DNA from: CAYLUN01 sp964386865
GTDB taxonomy: Bacteria > Verrucomicrobiota > Kiritimatiellia > RFP12 > UBA1067
Reading direction: 5' to 3'
Assembly: GCA_964386865.1 (NCBI GenBank)
Contig: CAYLUN010000002.1
Location: forward strand, 1 to 64,000
Length of the DNA: 64,000 nt
Shown here: piece by piece, positions 1-8,367 of the stretch
How the letters are laid out: every line of letters begins with the position of its first letter
Position numbering within the stretch: position 1 is the first letter of the stretch
Position numbers and translations under genes: made by a program
Notes under the pieces: generated by a model
Databases searched by the model: none
What the model saw: the letters and a program-made list of their open reading frames with translations, nothing else
What the model was told of the DNA's origin: nothing

Positions 1-67
1 TTTGCCATAAGAATGTGTCCAATATATCAAACGCTGTCTAAAATGGTCAATAGCGCGGATATTGCCG

Positions 68-96
68 TTGACTGGCAGATATAGGTATACCATACT
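68..96 (+). promoter_or_regulatory. Putative sigma70 promoter of the UroD-like gene
   Basis: TTGACT (68-73) and CATACT (91-96) are separated by 17 bases. The spacer carries the perfect 8-base palindrome GGTATACC (84-91), inside a looser inverted repeat that spans about 76-99 and could be an operator. The ribosome site GGAGG (123-127) lies seven bases before the ATG at 135; an ATG at 129 is too close to it to be used. Confidence 0.5.
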
Positions 97-134
97 GGCT
101 AAGTGGGCCATGGGTGTAAGCCGGAGGATATGGT

Positions 135-1172
135 ATGGGTTCGGTTGAGCGTGTGATGACGGCGCTAGCCTTGAAGCAGCCGGATCGCGTACCCGTCATG
201 GAGTTCGTTGTGGACGAGGCGGTGGCGCGCCGCGCGGCGCCCGGTTGCCGCGACGCGGCCGACGCGATGGACCGGCTCGGGATGGACGCGGTGGCCTGCG
301 GCGCCGTATTCCGGAGGACGGCCGAGCATGCCGACGGCACCTACACGGACGAGTGGGGGGTGCGCTACAAGCCGGGGCCCGAGGCGGTCGCGCATCCGCT
401 CGACGGCTCGCTTCGCACGGCGGAGGACGTGGAGGCGTACGTGCCGCCCGACCCTGCCGCGCCGTGGCGGCTCGAGAAGCTGCGCGAACTGGTCTCGCGC
501 TACAAGGGCAGGCGCGCCATCTGCTTCCACCACCGCGCGGCGTTTATGTGGTCCGCTTACCTGCTGGGCATCGACAACCTCTTGGCCAACTTCCTGCTGG
601 AGCCGGAGCTGGTGGATCGGCTGATGGACAAAGTTCTGGCCGCCAATGTGGCGGTCGTGCGCAACGCGATCCGCGCCGGCGCTGAAGTGATCGTGCTGGG
701 CGATGACTACGCGGATAACCGCGGGCCGCTCTTCAGCCCCGCGCACTTCGAGCGGTTTGTGCTGCCGCGCCTGAAAGCCATGATCGACGCGATCCACGAC
801 GAGGGGGCCAAGGTCATTAAGCACAGCGACGGAAACCTCTATCCGCTGCTGGACATGATCGCCGACGCGGGGCCGGACGGGCTCAACCCGATCGAGCCCG
901 CCGCAGGCATGTCGCTGGCGGAGGTGAAGCGCCGCGTGGGCGGAAAGGTGTGTCTCGTCGGAAACATCGACTGCGCCCAGCTGCTGCCCTTCGGCAGCCG
1001 CGAGCAGGTCGAGGCGGCGGTGCGGCAGGCCATCGCCGACGCGGCGGCGGGGGGCGGGTTCATCCTGGCGTCGTCGAACAGCATCCACTCGTCTTGCCGG
1101 GCCGAGAATGTTGTCGAAATGGTGCGTGCAGGTCAGGTTTGGGGTTGTTACAATAACCAGCAAAACGCGTAG
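135..1172 (+). CDS. Uroporphyrinogen decarboxylase-family methyltransferase-like protein
   Basis: 345 residues, usual length for the UroD/MtaA/CmuA superfamily (TIM barrel). Family signatures are the N-terminal RVMTALALKQPDRVPV, a central HSDGN segment near residue 233 followed by an L-N-P-I-E-P motif, and KVCLVGNIDC near residue 275. Members are haem-pathway decarboxylases or corrinoid-dependent methyltransferases that move methyl groups from small substrates. The His-X-Cys zinc pair of MtaA-type enzymes is not obvious here: HSD stands where HxC would be expected, so substrate and chemistry stay open. Start chosen for the GGAGG seven bases upstream. The MFS transporter gene follows after 24 bases, so the pair probably imports and processes one small compound. 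True haem-pathway HemE is unlikely given this context. Confidence 0.85.
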   Translation: MGSVERVMTALALKQPDRVPVMEFVVDEAVARRAAPGCRDAADAMDRLGMDAVACGAVFRRTAEHADGTYTDEWGVRYKPGPEAVAHPLDGSLRTAEDVEAYVPPDPAAPWRLEKLRELVSRYKGRRAICFHHRAAFMWSAYLLGIDNLLANFLLEPELVDRLMDKVLAANVAVVRNAIRAGAEVIVLGDDYADNRGPLFSPAHFERFVLPRLKAMIDAIHDEGAKVIKHSDGNLYPLLDMIADAGPDGLNPIEPAAGMSLAEVKRRVGGKVCLVGNIDCAQLLPFGSREQVEAAVRQAIADAAAGGGFILASSNSIHSSCRAENVVEMVRAGQVWGCYNNQQNA

Positions 1173-1196
1173 ATCATTCACTTGGGGGGACTCGGC

Positions 1197-2492
1197 ATGA
1201 CGAATCAGCGGGGCGACACACCGGCTTCGAAAGGGCGCGCGACGCGCGTGCGGTACATCGTGGTTCTGATGGCCGTGCTGCTCGCCATGGTGACCTACTT
1301 GGATCGCGCCTGCATCGCGACGCTGGCGCCGAGCATCATGCAGGATCTGAAGCTCAGCAAGGAGCAGATGAGCTGGGTCTACAGCGCGTTCGCGCTGGCC
1401 TACGCGCTGTTCGAGATACCGACGGCCTGGTGGGCCGACCGCCGCGGAACCCGGCACGTGCTGACCCGCATCGTGGTCTGGTGGTCGGCGTTCACCATGG
1501 CGACTGCGGCTGCGTTCAGTTTTTCCTCGATGCTGGTCACGCGCTTCCTCTTCGGTGTGGGCGAGGCGGGCGCGTGGCCGTCCGTGGCTCGCACCTTCTC
1601 GCGCTGGATCCCGAAGGCGGAGCGTGGCACCGTGCAGGGCGTCTTTTTTAGCGGCGCGCACCTGGCGGGCGGCCTGACGCCGCTCTTGGTCGTCTGGCTG
1701 ACGCAGACGCTCCACCTGCAGTGGCGGACGATCTTCCTGCTCTTCGGCCTCACCGGGCTGGTCTGGTCGGCCGTCTGGTACCGGTGGTTCCGCAACGACC
1801 CGGCCGAGCACGCGGGCGTGAACCAGGCAGAGCGGGACCTGATCGTGACGGGCCGCCTGCCGGGCAGTGAGCACCACGAGGGGTGGGACTATTGGAAGCG
1901 GCTGCTGGGGCACCGCAACACCCTGCCGCTCTGCCTCATGTACTTCCCGAACAGCTTTGCCTTCTACTTCTGCATCACGTGGCTGCCGACCTTCCTGAAG
2001 GAGAAACACCACATGGAAGCCGCGCAGCTCGGCCTGTTCGCAGGGCTGCCGCTGATCCTGAGCGTGGTGGGCGACCTGTTCGGCGGCGTGACGACCGACT
2101 TGGTGACGCGGCGCTTCGGCCTGCGAGTGGGGCGCTGCGCCGTTGGCGCGATCGCCTACACGCTGGCCGGCGCGGCCATGATCCTCGCGGGAACGGCGTT
2201 GCCGCCCCTGGTGGCCGCGACCCTGATCGCCGTGGCGGTGGCGGCGAGCATGTTCGTGCTGGGCTCCGCGTGGAGCACCTGCCTGGATATCGGCGGCAAC
2301 CACGCCGGCGTCGTCAGCGCGGCCATGAACACGTCGGGCGCGCTGAGCTCAGTGGTGAGCCCGCTGCTTGTGACGTGGCTCGTGCGCGTTACCGGCGACT
2401 GGAACGTGCCGCTCTACGTGATGGGCGGGCTCTTCCTCATGGGCGCCGTGTGCTGGTGCCTGATCGACCCGCGGAAGCGCATTTTCGACTAG
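1197..2492 (+). CDS. MFS transporter, anion:cation symporter (hexonate/glucarate-type) family
   Basis: 431 residues with about twelve hydrophobic segments. The N-terminal TM1 region contains YLDRACIATLAPSIMQDL and the TM2-3 loop contains WWADRRGTRHVL, both typical of the ACS family of the major facilitator superfamily, which imports sugar acids, phthalate and similar organic anions. The ATG at 1197 is preferred over a TTG at 1182 because GGGGGA (1185-1190) sits six bases before it. The gene lies 24 bases after the UroD-like gene, so the two are probably co-transcribed. The substrate cannot be read from the sequence. The protein should be in the inner membrane. Confidence 0.9.
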   Translation: MTNQRGDTPASKGRATRVRYIVVLMAVLLAMVTYLDRACIATLAPSIMQDLKLSKEQMSWVYSAFALAYALFEIPTAWWADRRGTRHVLTRIVVWWSAFTMATAAAFSFSSMLVTRFLFGVGEAGAWPSVARTFSRWIPKAERGTVQGVFFSGAHLAGGLTPLLVVWLTQTLHLQWRTIFLLFGLTGLVWSAVWYRWFRNDPAEHAGVNQAERDLIVTGRLPGSEHHEGWDYWKRLLGHRNTLPLCLMYFPNSFAFYFCITWLPTFLKEKHHMEAAQLGLFAGLPLILSVVGDLFGGVTTDLVTRRFGLRVGRCAVGAIAYTLAGAAMILAGTALPPLVAATLIAVAVAASMFVLGSAWSTCLDIGGNHAGVVSAAMNTSGALSSVVSPLLVTWLVRVTGDWNVPLYVMGGLFLMGAVCWCLIDPRKRIFD

Positions 2493-2549
2493 TCCTGTTA
2501 GAAGCGGGTGCGAAAACGGAACCGCTCGTGACCCGCGACGGATGGCCCA

Positions 2550-2577
2550 TTGACAGACTAGTTGGGAATATTATAGC
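2550..2577 (+). promoter_or_regulatory. Putative sigma70 promoter of the LamG protein gene
   Basis: A consensus -35 TTGACA (2550-2555) is followed, 16 bases later, by TATAGC (2572-2577) in a locally AT-rich stretch (2562-2587). It lies 81 bases before the preferred start codon at 2659. The upstream MFS gene ends at 2492, so the LamG gene is probably its own unit. Confidence 0.55.
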
Positions 2578-2658
2578 CTATATTTAGTACGTGTGAAGTG
2601 GATGCGCGCGACGGCGGTACTGTTCGAAAACGGGCCGCCCTTTCGGGAGTTAACAACA

Positions 2659-5600
2659 ATGAAAATGACGAACGGGTTGGGGGTTGTGGCTGTTCAAGCG
2701 TTGGTTGGTGTCTGTTTGCTCGGGATTCCGCTTAGCCAGTGCGCCGCCGCCACGAACGATGTGACGGGGTTGACGCCGACGCTCCATGTGACTTTCGACA
2801 ACAGTTCGGTTGTGAACGACAACGGTACGGCGTCGATGACGATTGCGAGCGAGGGCACGACGACGTATGTGACGGCCCCGAACGGCAAAGCCATCGACAC
2901 GCTGTACTTCACGCCGTACTCGAGCGCCTTGTCCGGCCTCACCACGGCGGGCGGCAGCTTTTCGGTTTCTGCCTTCTGCACGCTCGGAACCACCGTCAAC
3001 GGTCTGGCCTTCCATTTGCGCGACAATAACGGGACCATCGGCGGACTCGTCATGCGCCGCGGCAGCACGACTAATCAGGTGGTTGTGACGCTTGGAACCT
3101 CGACCACGCCGCTCATCACGGTGAACAACGTGCCGGCGGGCGACTATGCATACCACCACTACGCGCTGGTCGCGACCTCCTCAGGCGTGACGCTGTACAT
3201 CGACGGCACGTCCGTGGGCTCCACGCCTTCCAATACGGTTTCCGTATCCAAGATGGCCCTTCAGTTCGGCAGCCGCCACGGCGGCGTCCTTGGGGGCGAG
3301 GCCAAAAACGGCGGCAAGCTGGATGATTTCCGCGTCTACGGTGACGCGCTGACGGCCAATCAGATCGTCGCGCTCACCACGGCCCTCACGGTTCCTGGGA
3401 TGAACGCCGGCCTGATCAGCATCAAGACCGGCCCGCGCGGCAGCACGCTGGCCGAGGGCAACATCACGCCCTTTACGACGGCCGGGGCAGGGGCCGTACC
3501 TGAGATCGCGGGGCTGTGGAACAAGACTCCGTACCAGACGGGCGGCTCGTACCAGACGGTCTCGAACCTGCTCAACAGCGCGGGCGTGACGACCGGCGCG
3601 AAGATGTACTATGCCATTCCGAACACCTGGTACTGCGGGGTCAGTTCGGCCACGGCCAACGAGTCCTTGACGAGGACTTACTTCGACGACGGCGGGGCCG
3701 GTTCCTATACAATCAACGAAGGCGGACTGACCAACGTCGTCCTGCCGAACCCCGGCATCACGCGCGGCTGGCAGGTGATGCTCACCGGCGTCCCGTATCA
3801 GCATGCGGATCTCTATTTGATTTTCGCCAGCGATCAGGCGGTCGCGACGTGCCGGTTCTGCCCCGCGCTGGTCAAGGTGGGTGACGCCGCGTGGACCTAT
3901 TACTACGGCATTTCCGGCATCGAGAAAACCGTGGTCGGCAACCAGAACTGGTCGGGGCTGCCCTTTTCGACGGGCGCGCTCAAAGAGGGCGTCAACTACC
4001 TGAAGATCCCGCTGAGCAACCTGACGACCAACACGCCCATCTCCATCGCGCACGGCGCGCGCATCACGTCGGCCCCTCTGGCCCGCGGCAGCCTTGCGGG
4101 TATCCAAATCGTCAAGCGCGACAGCGCGGCCTCGGCGGACGACACCTACTATCAGCGCACGGTTACCGGCGCCGCCAACTGGAGCGCCGCGGCCTGGGAC
4201 AACGCGGGCACCTCGCTGAACGTCTGGTCGAACAGCACCGACGCGCGCAAGACGACGGCGGTGCTGACGACCTCCGGAAGTACCACGCTGGCCCTTCCCG
4301 AGGAGAGTGTGACAGCCGAGGCGGTCTCGGTCCGCGGCTCGGGCCCCTTCACGCTCGGCGGCCCGGGCGCGCTGAACCTCAACGGCGCCGCCGTGATCGA
4401 CGCGTACGGCATGGCCGCTACGGATATCGTGACCATCGACACGGCGATTCAGGGCTCCAATGTGACGGTGTCGGCCAACAACGCGGGTACGGCGAGCGCG
4501 GGGTACACCCGGCTGACATGCACGACCAACGCGTTCAGCTCGCTGACCCTGACCAAGGGCACTCTGCTGGCCAGTTCAGTGTTCCCCGCAGGCTCGGGGC
4601 TGACGCTGGGTGGCGGCATCCTGATGTTCACAGGCTCGGGCGTTTTCACCAACCCCGTGCAGATCGCGGCCGACTCGAAGATCCGCGTGGCCCAGGGCCA
4701 GTCCGTTGAGATCTCCTCGGCGCTCTCGGGCACCGGCAGCGTGTCGAAGGCGGACACCGGTTCGCTGACGCTGAGCGCCGGCGGCAGTTTCAAAAACCTG
4801 CAATGGGAGAACACGGGCTCCGTGCGCCTGACGGGCGCAGCGCCGTTCGCGTTCAACAGCACCGTCGGCAACGGCTACACGAACTGGCTCGAGATTACGG
4901 CGCCAACCACACTGTCGGGCATTCTTTCGCTTGGCGCGGCCACGCTCCCGCTGGATCCGGGCGCGTCGCTCACGGCGAACGCGCTGCGCTGGTCCGACAC
5001 CGGCACCTACACCACCACCGTGAGTCAGACGGGCGGCCGCCTGACGATCCTCGGCAGCAACAACGCGGTCAGCACGTCCGACTCGGTGCTCTTCTCGCAC
5101 TACGCGGGCCTCTGCAACTACGCGCTGAGCGGCGGCGACTTCCTGGCCTCGAACGCGGTGGCGCTGCTCGCGTGGGACGGAGCGACGACGTGGACGATCG
5201 GCGGCCATGCCTATGTGAAGGGCGTGAACATGCGCGGCTCCACCAAAGCAGGCATGTTCACGACCCTGGCGCTGAACGGCGGCACGCTTGAAGTCGGCGG
5301 CAGCGGCATCTTCGCCTCGCAGACGTCCAGCTCCCGCGCAGTCAACCTCTCCACGGGAACACTGCGCGCGACGACCAACTTTACGTTCGCGTCAAGCGCG
5401 GTCTCCAGCGCCGTGAATCTGACCGATGCGGCCACGGGCGTCTCGGTTAACCCCAACGGCTACGTCATCGGTTGGGCGGCGCCGCTGACAGGCGCGGGGA
5501 AGCTCGTACTCAACGACTCTGCGGCCACGCCGGGTAAACTCATCCTCTCGGGCACCAGCACCCACAGCGGTGGCGTCGACCTGCTGGCCGGCACGCTGGT

Positions 5601-7569
5601 CGCCAGCAACGTGGCCGCTCTGGGAACGGGGCCGGTGAACGTTTCCAGCGGCACGCTCGACGTGGGGCCGTTTGACGTGTCGTGTGGCGCCCTGACGGTG
5701 ACGAGCGCCACGCTCGGCGTGCGCCTCGGGATGGTGGCTGACTTAAGCAACAGCGGCTCGCTCACCGCGTCATCGCTGACGCTTAGCAGCAGTGCGCCCG
5801 ACGCGATCAAGGTCGTGCTCGACCTCAACGGCATCGATGCGCCTCTGATCGAGTATCCGATCATCCTGTCGCCCTCGCTGCCGGCCGGTCTGGCGAGCCA
5901 GATGACGGTGGCGTTCACCAACGGCGGGCCGGGCCTGCTGGCCTCGGCGTCGGTCGCGCTGGACGTGCGGGCGGGCGGCGTGTATGCCGTGTTCTCCGGG
6001 ACAGTCCCGCCGAAGAATCTATTCTGGAGCAACGGCGTGGCGTCAGGCAACTGGTCGACGTTCGTGTATGACAAGCCGTGGGGTGCGGATTCGGTCGGCG
6101 GCGTCAGCACGAATTACGATAGCATCGACACCGTCAATTTCACCGACACGGATCAGCCGGCGGTGGCGGTGAATGTGCAGAGCCCCATGGCGCCCGTGGC
6201 GATGAACATCAACAATGCGGCCACGGCATATACCTTTGCGCAGGGCGGCAGCGGGTCGATCGCCGCGCCGAGCGGCGGGCTTACAAAGAGCGGCACGGGT
6301 GCGGTGACGCTCAATGTGCCCTTGATCGTCAGCAATGCGACGCTCACGGTCGCGGCCGGTGCGCTGCGTGCGAATGTGGCCGTCGGCTTGGTCTCTTCCA
6401 GCACGCTGGTCTCGCCACTGTCGGTCGCTTCGAACGCGACGTTCACCTACGGCGGCGGCGACGTGCAGGTGATCTCCGGAAGCTACGTCGGCGCAGGAAC
6501 GCTCGGAGTCAGCGCGGGCCGTATGCGGATCACGTCGACGGGCTACTCGTTCTCGGGCGCGGTGGTCGCCAGCGGCGGCGTGATGGAGCTGGCACTCGCC
6601 AGTCAGTTCCTGAACAACAACGCGGCTCAGTTGCGCGTGGAGGCGGGGGCGACGATGGAGCTAACCGCGCTTGACGCCAGCGGGTACAGCGTGACCAACG
6701 GCAACCCGATCGACGTCTATGGTACGCTGAAAGTCTTGCAGCGTGACTCGACCGCGCGCGGCCTCAAGCTGCACAACGGCGCTCAGGTTCTGCTGAAGGG
6801 CTCGAACATGGATAGCAGCCACGCCATGGATCTGTTCAACACGCCGATCATCTCTCTTGATGCGGGCGCAGCCTCGTTCCTGCCGCTCGACGCGAATGAC
6901 GCCACGCAGGCAACGATCGTGGTGCGCACGGAGCACATGCTGAAGACCTTCGATGTGCAGGCCTCTAACGCGGTGCTGACCGTTGCGACGCCGCTCATCG
7001 GCGGCTATGCGGGCAACATCCTCGACAAGGTCGGACTAGGCACGCTGAAGTGGACCGGAGCGAATACGACCGTGGCAAAGCTTCGCGTATCGGCGGGCAC
7101 GTTCGAAATCGGCGGGGCTGGCACGCTGGGCGCGGGCGCCTCGGCGCAGGAGATCGAGATTCTCTCCAATGCGACCTTCCGCTGCGCCTCGTCCACGAAC
7201 CAGACGCTGTCAGGTGCGATCACCTGCTCGGGCTTGTTCGCGAAGTCGGGTTCGGGCCGGTTGGCGGTTTCCGGATCCCTGACCGTGAATGTGGGTGGCG
7301 AGCTGGCCATTCCCGCTGTCGTGGCTGAGGCGGACGCCGTGACTGTCAGCGGAAGTTCCCTGACCGTGAACGGTGTCATTCGCGTGTCCAATTTCGGCAG
7401 CCTCTTGGCGGGTAGAACCTACACGCTATTGACGTCGGCTCAGACCTTGCCGGCGGGTATCGCCGCCACGGTGACCGGAATTCCGGACATGTGGAAGGCC
7501 GAGGCCGTAAATGATGGTAAGACCCTGATCATTTACAAGAAGCTGGGGTCGCTGATCATGCTCAATTAG
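2659..7569 (+). CDS. Secreted LamG-domain protein with autotransporter-type beta-strand repeats
   Basis: 1636 residues from the ATG at 2659, which is preceded by GGGAG (2645-2649); a GTG at 2593 in the same frame would bury the signal peptide. The N-terminus (MKMTNGLGVVAVQALVGVCL) is a signal peptide with cleavage near CAAA. Residues about 35-245 look like a LamG/concanavalin-type domain. Most of the rest is Ser/Thr/Gly/Ala-rich, low in charge, and repeats the G-T-L / L-x-L-S-G-x-N-T-x-S-G-G pattern of the autotransporter-associated beta-strand repeat (clear near residues 960-1000 and 1460-1490), as expected for a long beta-helix. The C-terminus (KKLGSLIMLN) shows neither a beta-barrel translocator nor a PEP-CTERM or LPXTG anchor. 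Probably a cell-surface or released adhesin/glycan-binding protein; function not known. Confidence 0.8.
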   Translation: MKMTNGLGVVAVQALVGVCLLGIPLSQCAAATNDVTGLTPTLHVTFDNSSVVNDNGTASMTIASEGTTTYVTAPNGKAIDTLYFTPYSSALSGLTTAGGSFSVSAFCTLGTTVNGLAFHLRDNNGTIGGLVMRRGSTTNQVVVTLGTSTTPLITVNNVPAGDYAYHHYALVATSSGVTLYIDGTSVGSTPSNTVSVSKMALQFGSRHGGVLGGEAKNGGKLDDFRVYGDALTANQIVALTTALTVPGMNAGLISIKTGPRGSTLAEGNITPFTTAGAGAVPEIAGLWNKTPYQTGGSYQTVSNLLNSAGVTTGAKMYYAIPNTWYCGVSSATANESLTRTYFDDGGAGSYTINEGGLTNVVLPNPGITRGWQVMLTGVPYQHADLYLIFASDQAVATCRFCPALVKVGDAAWTYYYGISGIEKTVVGNQNWSGLPFSTGALKEGVNYLKIPLSNLTTNTPISIAHGARITSAPLARGSLAGIQIVKRDSAASADDTYYQRTVTGAANWSAAAWDNAGTSLNVWSNSTDARKTTAVLTTSGSTTLALPEESVTAEAVSVRGSGPFTLGGPGALNLNGAAVIDAYGMAATDIVTIDTAIQGSNVTVSANNAGTASAGYTRLTCTTNAFSSLTLTKGTLLASSVFPAGSGLTLGGGILMFTGSGVFTNPVQIAADSKIRVAQGQSVEISSALSGTGSVSKADTGSLTLSAGGSFKNLQWENTGSVRLTGAAPFAFNSTVGNGYTNWLEITAPTTLSGILSLGAATLPLDPGASLTANALRWSDTGTYTTTVSQTGGRLTILGSNNAVSTSDSVLFSHYAGLCNYALSGGDFLASNAVALLAWDGATTWTIGGHAYVKGVNMRGSTKAGMFTTLALNGGTLEVGGSGIFASQTSSSRAVNLSTGTLRATTNFTFASSAVSSAVNLTDAATGVSVNPNGYVIGWAAPLTGAGKLVLNDSAATPGKLILSGTSTHSGGVDLLAGTLVASNVAALGTGPVNVSSGTLDVGPFDVSCGALTVTSATLGVRLGMVADLSNSGSLTASSLTLSSSAPDAIKVVLDLNGIDAPLIEYPIILSPSLPAGLASQMTVAFTNGGPGLLASASVALDVRAGGVYAVFSGTVPPKNLFWSNGVASGNWSTFVYDKPWGADSVGGVSTNYDSIDTVNFTDTDQPAVAVNVQSPMAPVAMNINNAATAYTFAQGGSGSIAAPSGGLTKSGTGAVTLNVPLIVSNATLTVAAGALRANVAVGLVSSSTLVSPLSVASNATFTYGGGDVQVISGSYVGAGTLGVSAGRMRITSTGYSFSGAVVASGGVMELALASQFLNNNAAQLRVEAGATMELTALDASGYSVTNGNPIDVYGTLKVLQRDSTARGLKLHNGAQVLLKGSNMDSSHAMDLFNTPIISLDAGAASFLPLDANDATQATIVVRTEHMLKTFDVQASNAVLTVATPLIGGYAGNILDKVGLGTLKWTGANTTVAKLRVSAGTFEIGGAGTLGAGASAQEIEILSNATFRCASSTNQTLSGAITCSGLFAKSGSGRLAVSGSLTVNVGGELAIPAVVAEADAVTVSGSSLTVNGVIRVSNFGSLLAGRTYTLLTSAQTLPAGIAATVTGIPDMWKAEAVNDGKTLIIYKKLGSLIMLN

Positions 7570-7579
7570 CAAGGAACGT

Positions 7580-8293
7580 ATGGTTGTTGGTATGGATCGA
7601 CTGGCCGAAGGCGTGCTCTGGTATTTCGCGTTTGTTTTTTCAACGACGCTCCATGAAGCCGCACACGCCTTTGCCGCGTTCAAGCTCGGCGACCGAACCG
7701 CCTACGAGGGCGGGCAGCTCACCTTGGATCCCGTTCCGCATATGCGGCGCGAGCCGGTGGGGATGATTGTGGTCCCCATCCTCTCGTTCTTGATGGGGGG
7801 GTGGATGATCGGGTGGGCCAGCGTCCCCTACAATCCGCGGTGGGCATTTGAGCGGCCACAAGCCTCAGCGAAGATGTCGGCCGCCGGGCCTGCGGCGAAT
7901 CTTCTGCTGGTGCTGGCGGCAGCTGCGGCTATTCGGCTGGGGATTCTGGCCGGCGTCTTCTATCCGCTCGAGACGATCGACACCACGCGGGTGATCGGCG
8001 CGACAGGCGGCGGCCTGTTCGCCGCGCTGGCCGCGTGTCTGAACGTATTTTTGTCGCTCAACCTGCTGCTTTTCCTCTTCAACCTGCTGCCGCTGCCACC
8101 CCTCGACGGAAGCGGCATCATCCCGTGGTTCCTGAGCCGCGAGCAGGCGCAGCACTATCTGGCGTTCATCCAGAACCCGGCCTTCTCGCTGATCGGGTTG
8201 CTCATCGCGTGGAAGCTCTTCGACTTCATATACAGCCCCGTGCATCTGATCTTCATCAACGTGCTCTTTTATCCGGTCGCCCACTACGGGTGA
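7580..8293 (+). CDS. M50/site-2-protease-like membrane metalloprotease
   Basis: 237 residues, mostly hydrophobic. HEAAH at residues 25-29 matches the HExxH zinc site, and NLLPLPPLDGS near residue 170 supplies the third ligand aspartate (N-x-x-P-x-P-x-L-D-G), both within membrane segments as in the short S2P/YwhC-type subgroup. Such proteins cut substrates within the membrane; the substrate is unknown. AAGGAA (7571-7576) precedes the ATG, and the gene begins 10 bases after the LamG gene stop, so it may be co-transcribed with it. Confidence 0.88.
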   Translation: MVVGMDRLAEGVLWYFAFVFSTTLHEAAHAFAAFKLGDRTAYEGGQLTLDPVPHMRREPVGMIVVPILSFLMGGWMIGWASVPYNPRWAFERPQASAKMSAAGPAANLLLVLAAAAAIRLGILAGVFYPLETIDTTRVIGATGGGLFAALAACLNVFLSLNLLLFLFNLLPLPPLDGSGIIPWFLSREQAQHYLAFIQNPAFSLIGLLIAWKLFDFIYSPVHLIFINVLFYPVAHYG

Positions 8294-8306
8294 TGCGAGA
8301 TCAAAC

Positions 8307-8336
8307 TTGAAACGAATTGAATCTCTGTGCTACCGT
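8307..8336 (+). promoter_or_regulatory. Putative extended -10 promoter of the first sulfatase
   Basis: TTGAAA (8307-8312), an 18-base spacer ending in TGC, then TACCGT (8331-8336). The TGC-TAnnnT form recurs before lysS, the sensor kinase and the GH2 gene. It is followed by GGAGG (8356-8360) and the ATG at 8368. Confidence 0.45.
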
Positions 8337-8367
8337 TCTGGTATCGGTATCAGCTGGAGGCGCGGAT

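Noticed and set aside
165..2303. Open frame of 712 codons on the minus strand
   Set aside because: It lies opposite the UroD-like and MFS genes, is Arg/His/Gln-rich without any family motif, and is typical of antisense frames in GC-rich genes.
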